DNA of 60,000 nt, from positions 10,897,493 through 10,957,492 of the forward strand of contig OU612071.1 in the NCBI GenBank assembly GCA_914767715.1, read 5' to 3'. Both the position numbers and the translations under genes were made by a program. Positions within the stretch are counted from its first letter, which is position 1. Each line of letters starts with the position of its first letter. A model generated the notes under the pieces. It did no database searches, was not told the DNA's origin, and saw only the letters and a list, made by a program, of their open reading frames with translations. Positions 12,901 to 22,412 of this stretch are shown piece after piece. Origin of the DNA: Membranipora membranacea (lineage: Eukaryota; Bryozoa; Gymnolaemata; Cheilostomatida; Membraniporidae).

Positions 12901-15900
12901 TTTTGTATGATGTTGTTGTGATGTTGTTGTTGTGATGTTGTTGTGATGTTGTTGTAATGTTGTTGTGATGTTGTTGTGATGTTGTTGTGATGTTGTTGTG
13001 ATGATGTTTTTCTACAGCTAGACATATTTTTTAGACATGCTGAAGAAGTACAACCCAAAGGTTAAAGGTTACTCTACAGGAGTTATACCTGTTATAACTC
13101 AGGAGATATTCCCCAAAAAAGTCGGCTTCAATGTTGCTATTTCTGGAGCTAAATCTAAGTAAGACTTATTTTGCATCTTGTTTGATCAAAAATAATGTAT
13201 CAAAGAATTTTAGTATTCATTCCTAAAAGTGCTCGACATGACTATATACAGCCTGGGGTGTAGAGTCACTGTATAAGATCTAGCTACCTCACAAAAAAAA
13301 AAGAGTTAATTATAGATTTAAATATGAGCAAGGCTGCTCCTTTATAAAAGTTTCTGTTGAAATCTTGTGAAAAGTGCTATTTACTTTGAGCAGATTTTGT
13401 CAGATATGGAATGCGAATTTTTTATATAAATAATATATATAGTGTGCTGCAGGCTGCCCCGGTGGCTATCTTGATGTGCAGATCTATGCATGCTGCTCAT
13501 CACTAGGGTCTGTATCTATGGATCTGACTGAGTTATTAATGAGAATTATGTACAACTGATCGGTGTATTGTAGTGGAATCCTGGGACAGGCTGAGACGCT
13601 CGTCGATAAAATGAAGAACGATAAAAGTATCGATTTTGAGAATGACTGGAAGATGGTGACTCTATTCATCGGAGGGAACGACTTGTGTGCGTTCTGTAAA
13701 GATGAGGTAATAATTCTCAAGTTTATCTGCAGTTTTAATGAAATGTTACAGTGAGAATTATAACCGATTCACAGATATTACATGTTGATATAAATCTGAC
13801 GGGGTTTCGATGATAGGGTGCCGTAGCGGGTGATTTTAATTATCCCGCTGAGCCTGATGCCTGCTAGACCTTATCAATGTAACCACCTGCGGCGTGTAAA
13901 TGTCAGACAATTCTCAAGTTGTTTGTCGAACAAAATATGCGAATCAATAAAATGATCTTACATTTCGAATGTAATAGTTGATTCGACCTGACACAAAAAA
14001 AAGGGACAACAGTTGCGGTTGAGAAAAATTGAGAGGAATTTTCTGTGCAGTAAAGCAAATCGCTTAAATTATGTGAAATAATACAAATACAGAACAGCAC
14101 AACTACGGCTCTGAATGTTTTTGTGTGATTTTAGAAAGCCTACTCTGTGGAAGAATACCAGAACAATATCGATAAGACGTTGGAATACCTCAGAGAAAAC
14201 CTCCCTAACACCCTGGTTAATGTAGTACCAATGCTTGACCTTACCCAGCTATCTCAAGTCAATAGTGGATTTGTGTGCAGCATCTTACACAAGTGAGTCA
14301 TTAATATCTTCTGATGACTGCTTCAAGGCAGAAGATCATCAACAATATTCATTTATTTATTTCTTCGTAACATCATGAAAACTAAATAGCATTAAAAATG
14401 CGTCCGTCAACCCTGATACATCACCAACATTTATATACATGATGACCGATGAAATTTCTGTAGTGAAACCACCTGCAGGCTATCAGCAGGAGTTACAGGG
14501 GGATCCTCTTGAGGCAAATTTTAACTTCAGTTACTTTATTGACAGAAAGTTATCAAAATGTGGCGAGGCAGTCCTTGTCAGCTGTCACTCCTCGTCAGCT
14601 GTCACTCCTCTCTGCTGTTGGTCCTTGCTAACGATCACCTGATTAGTTGCACCTTATCCTCTGGTTTGTGTTGATAGACTAGTATGTAAGTGCGGATCGT
14701 ACCCAGCTAATCAGATAGCTAAGGTTAGGCTTATAGAGGAGGTTGTAGAGTATAGTAACTCTATACTAAGTCTTATGGCTGATAAATCTTACGATAAGGA
14801 TAACAACTTCACTGTGGTGGCTCAACCATTCCTCATCAACCAGAGATTACCAACTATACAGGTAAATATAAGCTTTAAAGCTGTGCTCTGGTGACTGGAC
14901 AGAGTACAGAATAATATACTTATATTTTTAAATTTGTTTTACTATGGTTTTGGTATCGGCGTTATACTGGAGCAGCTAAAAATGGGATAATTAAACACTA
15001 TCATGCTATCAATTGAGAGTTGTCCCTCTTGCAGATAAAGTAGATAACTGTGTATCCAACATTTTGTGCTATTTTTAAGACGATTGTTAATATCCTTCTT
15101 GAGTGTTGCTTATTGTTTCTTTGTGTGAAATTATCAGGTTTTTATCTCAACTTTGAAAGTCAATCTGTCATCTGTCTCTGAACCTTTAGCAGTATTCCAG
15201 ATTAGACTTAGAACTGGAGAATGCTTAGAACTGGAGAATGCCGAAAGCTTATTGTAAGAAAGTGAATACAGCGTTGTAGAGGACTTTTATATTAGACTGT
15301 GGTACAAGCTTATGGGAGATAAATCAGTCATCTCATCTTATCACTTACCTTTGTATTCTTTATTAGAACGGTGAGCCGGATCTGAGTTTCTTTGCTCCGG
15401 ATTGTTTCCACTTTAGTTCTAAAGGTCACGCAGTATCAGCTCAAGGTCTGTGGAATAATATGGTCAGTATCTATAAAATATTATCAGTCTGGTATCATCT
15501 TATGTCAACAACCAGGCAGACCAGCTCAGTATCCTAAGCTAATCTTACTAATGGATCAAACGCAAACTCTGTACCAGTCTTGTAATAATTCAGTCCCTTT
15601 TCTTGTCACAGGCCAAAACTTTGAGGAAATACAGTAATTGATAGAAGGGTGCTTGTGACATGGGTGCGTGTTTGCATAAAGAATATCATTATTTATGTTA
15701 TTATAGCTTGCCCCTTCCTAGTGTGTCGTTTAGGTGGAGATGTTTTAACATATTTGAAAACCACTACATGTTAACCAAAGAGACTCAAAGAATAGATAAT
15801 ATAACGAGTTTTTTACTAAATCATCTTGTCTGTTGAATGTTTAGTTTGAGCCAGCTGGTAAGAAGCGCCTATCCTGGTTTAATGATGAAGTCTGGAAATG

Positions 15901-17613
15901 TCCATCTGAGAAAGCTCCATACATATATACATATCGTAACAGTGGTTACTTCAGTAGCGACTCTCCACTCGGCAGGGACTCTCCGCTCGGCAGGGACTCT
16001 CCGCTCGCCAGCACGGCTGGAGTCAGCGGCGAGACAGAGTCTGATGTAAGTCATATAGTGATCTAGCTAGGCTAACATATAAGTGTGGCTATAGTGTAAT
16101 GCAGTTTGGTTATTTTCCTTCGCAGTGTAGAAAATTAACTAATGTTTGGTGAGACAATTAGGAGGCGTACAGTAACATCTATAATCACCCTGACCTTGAG
16201 ATTACTCTAGACGCACATGTATCTCTGTCCATAAGAGTCAGTTCAACCAAGTACATAATATCTCTAAAATTAGGACAACACTTCTTTTGGTCATTATATT
16301 AACTTCCTTGTGAAAATATGGCTAGGTTAGGCTCATAATATGATTTAAGTCCTATGGATCAGAGCCACACATGCATTAGTGTATCACTAGAATAAGTTTG
16401 ATCAATATAAGGCTGCCATCCCCTTGTGGGGGAGCAACTCCAAATTCAGGTACATTAGATCAAGATTGCTTTGGTGTATCACTTGATCAGTGAGATCTCA
16501 ATTGGTGTTTTGGTTGGTAACAAGCAAGATTATGTGTCCAATGTGATAATATTAGTCTCCGGCAAGAAACTAAACTAAAAACTAAGCAGACTGTGTATCA
16601 CAGAGGACTGTATATCTCTATATATATATATGTCTCTACCATCTGATTTTAGGATTTAGAGAACAAGAGACAAGCAGGAGCAGAAAACTCTGAAGTAAAG
16701 TCATCAGATAATGATAAGTCAGCTACTACAGCAGCCAGCATAGCAGCACCACTAGTAGGTGGTATATGTATAGGTGAGTCTGTGTCTACATATCATAGTA
16801 TATAACTAGTCTAGGTGCTCAGACACCACTAGTAGGTGGTATATGTATAGGTGAGTCTGTGTCTACATATCATAGTATATAACTAGTCTAGGTGCTCAGA
16901 CACCTGCAAGTGCGTGTTTGTGGCAAACTGTTATTCTACATTCATTTTATAAAAGATGTAATTATAAAATGAATGTTTGATAATACAGTGCTAACTTTAC
17001 CATTCTATTATATTATAAAATTGTGGGACCGTGCCATTTTTTGAAGTGACCTGCTTAGAGGACAGGGTTTAGGGAGATAAATTATGACAAATTTGGCGCT
17101 GATTCTGCTAGGTGTAGATCAATGTTAGATCATGACACAGCCATGTGTGCCAGATTGATAAGGATGAATCCCGAGTAGTGTATGTGGTGATTCTCTTCAG
17201 ATATGTAATAAAATGAAATGAATGGAAAGCAACAATTTAAAACTATTACTGTTTAGACATCATATAGATTTGAATATACGACACAGTGCTGATAGAGTGA
17301 ATATATATTGTGTATTTTAGGAGCTGTGATGGATGTGATATATTATATTGTGTATTTTAGGAGCTGTGATGGTTGTGATATATTACATTGTGTATTTTAG
17401 GAGCTATGATGGATGTGATATATTATATTGTGTATTTTAGGAGCTGTGGTGGTTTTATTGTGTATTTTAGGAGCTGTGATGGTTTTATTGTGTATTTTAG
17501 GAGCTGTGATGGTTGTGATTGCACTGATTATCGTTAAGGCTGTGAATCGTCCAAAGAGAAGATCAGCTCTAGCCGCTGAGAGTAACAGCCGACACGGATA
17601 TACCTCTTTATAA
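9986..17613 (+). CDS. PLB1: Phospholipase B1-like membrane GDSL lipase, copy B (complete)
   Basis: Twelve coding exons with matching phases: 9986-10043, 10597-10782, 11503-11561, 11864-11978, 13035-13158, 13574-13706, 14135-14292, 14678-14861, 15367-15462, 15845-16045, 16653-16773, 17501-17613; 515 residues. It opens with a signal peptide ([20 protein letters not shown]). Ser nucleophile in AAIGDSIT (about residue 99), [11 protein letters not shown], oxyanion Asn in FIGGNDLC (about 216), and catalytic Asp/His in [12 protein letters not shown] (about 351 and 354). A stalk with three DSPL repeats, a transmembrane helix near residues 468-490 and a basic tail follow, predicting a type I cell-surface phospholipase/lysophospholipase with a single catalytic repeat. 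It is a tandem duplicate of the gene ending at 8131. The same intron (after WNNM) uses a GTCAG donor in both copies. The last intron contains six successive acceptor copies, of which the final one is used in this model; the fifth and fourth would add 10 or 20 residues in frame. A poly(A) signal AATAAA lies at 17692. A 5' UTR exon ending at 9319 is likely. Confidence 0.92.
10315..10425. mobile_element. Short inverted-repeat element (MITE-like)
   Basis: About 110 bases bounded by CCCACAATGCAA and its inverse TTGCATTGTGGG, with a second nested pair (TGACCTGA / TCAGGTCA). It lies in the first coding intron of PLB copy B. No coding capacity. No clear target-site duplication identified. Confidence 0.5.
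12905..13010. repeat. TTGTTGTGATG repeat
   Basis: Tandem GTTGTTGTGAT units (11-12 bases), ending about 25 bases before the acceptor at 13034; it replaces the usual pyrimidine tract region with a G/T tract. Confidence 0.85.
16747..16901 (+). repeat. Exon-edge duplication at the PLB copy B penultimate donor
   Basis: Two copies, period 77 bases, nearly identical. Each contains the last 27 exon bases (ending ATATGTATAG) plus the donor GTGAGTCTGTGTC and flanking intron. The first copy is the real exon end at 16773; the second supplies an intact spare donor. Confidence 0.9.
17311..17510 (+). repeat. Exon-edge repeat: six tandem 3' splice sites of PLB copy B
   Basis: TGTATTTTAG followed by the exon start GAGCTGTGATGG occurs with AG ending at 17320, 17360, 17400, 17440, 17470 and 17500. 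The first spacings are 40 bases, the last two 30. Splicing at 17440 or 17470 stays in frame and would insert [10 protein letters not shown]-type hydrophobic decamers into the membrane helix; the 40-base steps would shift frame. Confidence 0.92.
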
Positions 17614-18706
17614 ATATGATCAGCAGGTCTAACACTGCTGCTGCATCTATTGGTTATGAGGTTGATTGAAAACTATAATATGTCTTTGCTCAATAAAACT
17701 ACGGCCAAATTTGATAATTGATTGAGTTAAATATTGTGTGTATGGGTTGAATTGATAAAAAATTTCAAATCTCCACTATGGAACACCTAGTATTATATAT
17801 ATCTATATCTATATTTGTGAATCTTTTTTATACATTATGCCTAGTTTGGCTCAGAAGTATTTTACTACATATCTCGTTTATATTAAATTTCACACATACG
17901 TACACTACAATAAATTATTATTACTATGTTGAAATTGTGCTGTGGTTGAAAGTTCACAATGAATTAAAAATGTAACAAATCAGGATCGGACATAGAACTG
18001 ATGTTGGATTCCAGCTGGTTGCTGTGGTGTCAGGCATGAAGTCCATTTACATGCTGTCATGCAAGCATGTATCAAGGCTACTAAAAATTCCCTGCAGGAA
18101 AAAATTCAATGCACCTATCTAAGGAGAGATGACATCCAACATGAACTTTAGAATTCCGAGACATCACAATTCAAGAATTTGCTCATAGACAACAATTCCA
18201 AAGCTTACTAGAGCAGTCTTAGGTCCTGAAGCTTGTGGTAATAATGTTTTTCTCAAGTTAGTTGTTTACAAAAGTACTAAAAAAGTATTGTTACTAGAAA
18301 GATTAGCTAAATTTTGCTACTTTAATCTTCAGGACCAATACTGCCTATACGCATGTTGGATCCTCTTCAGATTCTTTGTGTCATTACTCTCGCACTTCAC
18401 CAATATTGGAGGGCCACAGCATTATCAAATATTATAACTTGATCTACTCAGTTTTTAGCTGCTTAGTTATACAATTTTAGTGCCTAACAAACTTACTGTT
18501 AATTATAAAAATAGGTGTTTTAGGATGACCAATCTGACTCGTTACAATCAATAGAACAGGCTCACCTCAAATAACTTTTACAAATATCTGACGTGCTCAA
18601 GCAAGATCCTCTCAGTACAAAGCTGTCTGTGGAGTAGATCTATTTGCCGCTATGTGACTGACTTGTTTTTGACTGAGTCATGTTATTTACACATTTTGCA
18701 CAGGGG

Positions 18707-18780
18707 AGGCTTTGTACTCCAACTACATGTGAAAATGGGAGTTGTCTTTACATTATACGAGGTAGGGCAACTCCAAAGTA
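18707..18780 (-). repeat. Dispersed repeat, AACTCCCAT family
   Basis: Reverse-complement match to the 40.5-kb and 43.0-kb copies: ACTTTGGAGTTGCCC, about 15 variable bases, then ACAACTCCCATTTT. Truncated relative to the 40.5-kb copy. Confidence 0.6.
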
Positions 18781-19897
18781 ATATATGATGGCTATTAAAA
18801 ATAGGGAGGGTTAGAACTTTGTAATATTCAATATAACAAAACAATGCTCCATTGATATATTTCATGGTTGTTTCTAACCTACCCATCTAACATCTTGTCC
18901 TGTTGCACGTTTTATGCTGATTTGGAAACAGAGATCCATTTTTCTCTGCACCATCCATTCTAGCCAGGGTCCAAACAATAAAGGTGATTTTTGACCAATA
19001 TGCCCATATGCCCATATGCTCCCGTTCAAAACTTTGTTCTGCTCGGAATATTTTCGAACTAATCCACTAAAAATCCATATAAATATCAAGGTAGAAACCT
19101 TTACTTAATCTCGCATTCTAGTAGTTGTTACTATTTTGCAGGGTTATAGTTTTTTGGATTTAACTAGTTATTTCTTTTCTATTTTAGGGATCCAATCTTT
19201 TGTAGTAGGACAAATGTGAATATTAATGTAACTACAATTGTATAAAATGATACCTCGGTATGATATGTGATAGCTGTCTGCACTCTCTGGTTGCTATCAC
19301 GTGACTGTCTAGTTTTTTACAAGGTAAAAATATTATTAGACTGCATTAATAAAAGGGGAGGCTGTCCAACCCTTGTTCAGCGAATGTCAGCCAAATTCTC
19401 ATGGCTTTCACATATTACAAAATCTTAGTACGATCAGCCTCTACTCAATAAACAAAGCTTGTATTGATTTGTATTAGTTGTTGGTGGAGTTCATTAGGTT
19501 CACACCGGTTTCATAGTAAGGTATTAGTTACTTTTGCTGGTCGCAGAATATGTGAGTGGTGCGATGCTATACTATATAATAATATGACCACATATATGAA
19601 TGTGTGCTCCAAGGTTTGTGTTGCTGAACCACTCTTTTATTTTTAAAACATCTATTATAACTATAAATGATAATTTGTTTTGACAATTTATGTAGAATAA
19701 TGAAACTGGTACACTAGTTCTAAGTGTATTTCTCTATATTTTGCTATTTTAATAAACCTCAATATTTTTACGGAACTTATCATCCTTTCAAACTAGATAT
19801 ACAGATATTGAGATCCGTTGCAGATTATCGAATGAATTAATACTACAAACGGAGCAGAATTTCTTGAAACTCACATGATTGAATGACAAGTAATGAA

Positions 19898-19970
19898 GTG
19901 AGATCAGAGACTATAGATAATAGATATATATATATATATATATAATATATCTATAGTCTCTGGTGAGATC
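19898..19970. mobile_element. Tiny palindromic insertion with flanking direct repeat
   Basis: Arms CAGAGACTATAGAT (19905-19918) and ATCTATAGTCTCTG (19949-19962) are perfect inverse copies around an AT-only loop. GTGAGAT is repeated directly on both sides (19898 and 19963), as a target-site duplication would be. The CAG/CTG ends and 7-8 base duplication recall hAT-type non-autonomous elements. Confidence 0.55.
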
Positions 19971-20672
19971 TTGTTTGTTGTATGAAGCTGATAGAGTGAG
20001 TAGGTGCAGTAATATTAGATAGTATAAAAGTACTGGCTCTGGTAATAGTTCGACCCGTTTCAGCTTTTCATGGTGTAAGGGGCAGCTAAACGCGATTATC
20101 TAAACTCATTTACACTAACACTAAAAACCTGATAAACTTTTATGAGATGCGAAATAAAAAGAAATTTACAAACATGAGAAAGTTGTTACATTATCTTTGA
20201 GGTAAAAAAGGCATCTGAACTTATATTACAAGTGATATACAATTAAAAACCTGATGATTAATCTCAGACTAGGAGAAGCAGTGATTGTTATCTGCATAAG
20301 TCACCAGGAGCTGAGATGTTCACCATACACAGTAGGCTGAGATCTCTCAAGCAGGTAATATTCTAAGGATGTGATAATAATATAGCTCCTGGCAACACGG
20401 CTTCCTGCAATGAGTCACAATAAGATATTATCAGATAAGTACTTCCTCTCTAACTAACCCACACAAACCTCCCTCCTTCCAAACCCACATTAAATATCAG
20501 ACATCCATCCATTATCCACACAAATCTCAACCATCGGGGCCTCCCATAATCACAACTAAATATGTGGAGCGATCTAATATTACAGCCTTACACAACACAG
20601 AGTAAGGATATATTATCCTCACTCTACAGTTACACATACTAGAGACATACCTAGATATCTGATGTGACAAGT

Positions 20673-22014
20673 TTACTTCTTTGCTGCGGCCTTCTTAGGC
20701 GATTTCTTTACAACAGCTTTTTTCACTGCAGCTTTTTTCACTGCAGCCTTTTTGGCAGCGGTCGGCTTCTTAGCTGCTGCCGGTTTAGCTTTGGTAACTT
20801 TAGCCTTCTTAGCAGCTGGCTTTGCACTCATCGACTTCTTTGCTGAAATAGGTAAGACAGTAGGTACAGAAGAGTGACCTATATTAGGTAAGACAGTAGG
20901 TACAGAAGAGTGACCTATATTAGGTAAGACAGTAGGTACAGAAGAGTGACCTATATTAGGTAAGACTTTATATATACTTATTAGAATTAGTATTGATCAA
21001 GACATGAATGGTAATGCAGTGGCCAACTTACACACACAAGAACACATACATGTAGTTGCTATGCATCGATAATTTCACTAGTAGTAACAAATACAGGCCA
21101 GCGATAATAATCAATTAACCCAGATGCTGCACACCGATTGAGTGAATTCTCACAAAGGAATGTATGCAGTGATACAATAGATTTACTCGATTACAGCGGA
21201 GTAAAAAAACACTACAATAACAATCCAGTATAAACAGTGCAGGATCGATCGTCGTATGCAAGCGACGCTCACAAACACTACTGGGAACCAACATATTGTC
21301 ACTGAAAAAAGTCTGCTGCAGATAATGGCTTTATCTGTTATCTGTACTACAAAATTACTACTGCATGAGCTACGAATGATCCAATGAATCTACCAGTGAT
21401 GTTTTATTCACATTTGCGGGAAATCCGAAAATAAATGAGTGAAGTATATATAAATTATAGATGAATTAAAGCTGGCAAAATTTCTCAATCACATATACAA
21501 ACATGCAATGTAGCAGGTCCCATAATCTTATTACTATTATCTAGTTAGAGCAGCAGGAACAGAACGTTTCTGTATGTTTGACTAGAGACTGTATTACTGT
21601 ATAACTGGGGCCTTCATAATGTTTTTTATATGTGCAGTACCCAGTACCATACGAGGTTGGCCTCAATAATAAAGGTATATAACAATCTGAATCGTAAAAA
21701 TTCCTAGACACAGAAGGTTTGTTGTTTTGTGTATTTCTTAATTATTTTACAAGGATATCAGCATATAAAATTCCGATGTGTTTATACCCGCCACGGTGAG
21801 GGATCTATGAGTAGTAATAAAACATCATCCATTTCTTCTGGTAAATTCTTGTATTGCAAGCAGTTTTTTCTTGCATAGCTAAAGCAAACTGGACCGCAAT
21901 AGGTGCAGTCACAGAGCAATGAAGAGGGAGTTCATTGCACAGAGGGTGCAGTCAACTTGTAAACGATAAAAACATACCTGGCTTCTTTGGAGTTGCTTTC
22001 TTTGCTCTAGGCAT
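20673..22014 (-). CDS. Short lysine/alanine-rich histone H1-tail-like protein
   Basis: Two exons on the minus strand: 22014-21978 (MPRAKKATPKKP) and 20842-20673, joined in phase 1 across GT-AG sites, giving 68 residues ending in SPKKAAAKK and a stop. More than a third of residues are Lys and most of the rest Ala, Pro, Val; motifs AKKA, VKKA, SPKK and AAKK are those of linker-histone C-terminal tails, which bind linker DNA and condense chromatin. No winged-helix globular domain is present in these exons, and I saw none in the 1.1-kb intron, although a phase-1 cassette exon there cannot be fully excluded by eye. SPKK is also a typical CDK phosphorylation site. Its promoter is shared with PSMB7 and carries several CCAAT boxes, as histone promoters do. 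Alternatives: a protamine-like or sperm basic protein, or a nucleolar basic peptide. The coding call is firm; the function is inference from composition. Confidence 0.78.
20846..20975. repeat. 37-bp repeat next to the H1-like acceptor
   Basis: Three copies and a partial of TAGGTAAGACAGTAGG plus ACAGAAGAGTGACCTATAT. On the coding (minus) strand each copy ends CCTAATATAG, resembling the real acceptor CCTATTTCAG at 20843, but exon sequence is not included. Confidence 0.88.
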
Positions 22015-22412
22015 GGTTGCAGGTGGACTGACAATTCCGTATTAAAATGTACAGAGAGTGTAAGGTGAGGCAACTTTACTACTGGAGCGCGCACCGAGGA
22101 ATGACGCCACAGATTGTTTACTAACAGTGCCTAATATCTAGGTCGCCCAATGATGAGCCAGCGTAACTCTAACTGTCCAATAATATTGCATTGGCCCTGT
22201 GCCAATCATTACGTCACAGTCTCATGGAAATTTAACCCAATCACAAGAGTGAGTGTACATGTGTTTATGTTTCTTGATTATCTCCCCATGTAACAATTTT
22301 TTTTCTGCAGATTACACTATTCTTATTGCAGTTATCACTTTGGGGTAAAAAAAAGTGGAGGAGAAAGAATATATCTCACAATTCAGCTTGAAGTAATTTT
22401 AACAGCAACAGT
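22015..22412. promoter_or_regulatory. Bidirectional promoter, H1-like / PSMB7
   Basis: The 398 bases between the two divergent start codons hold CCAAT boxes at 22147, 22177 and 22202, an inverse ATTGG at 22190, and a CRE-like TTACGTCA at 22209-22216, all nearer the H1-like gene. No TATA box is evident. Clustered CCAAT plus CRE is typical of histone and housekeeping promoters (established knowledge); sharing by both genes is inference from spacing. Confidence 0.6.

Larger units (their letters stand above)
17614..20672. other. Gene-poor spacer
   Basis: Contains the PLB copy B poly(A) signal AATAAA (17692-17697), one copy of a dispersed repeat on the minus strand (18707-18780) and a small palindromic insertion (19905-19962). 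AT-rich elsewhere; open frames up to 71 codons have no recognisable content. Confidence 0.6.

Noticed and set aside
20664-20846. Plus-strand frame rich in Leu, Phe and Ser
   Set aside because: Antisense shadow of the Lys/Ala-rich H1-like exon on the minus strand.
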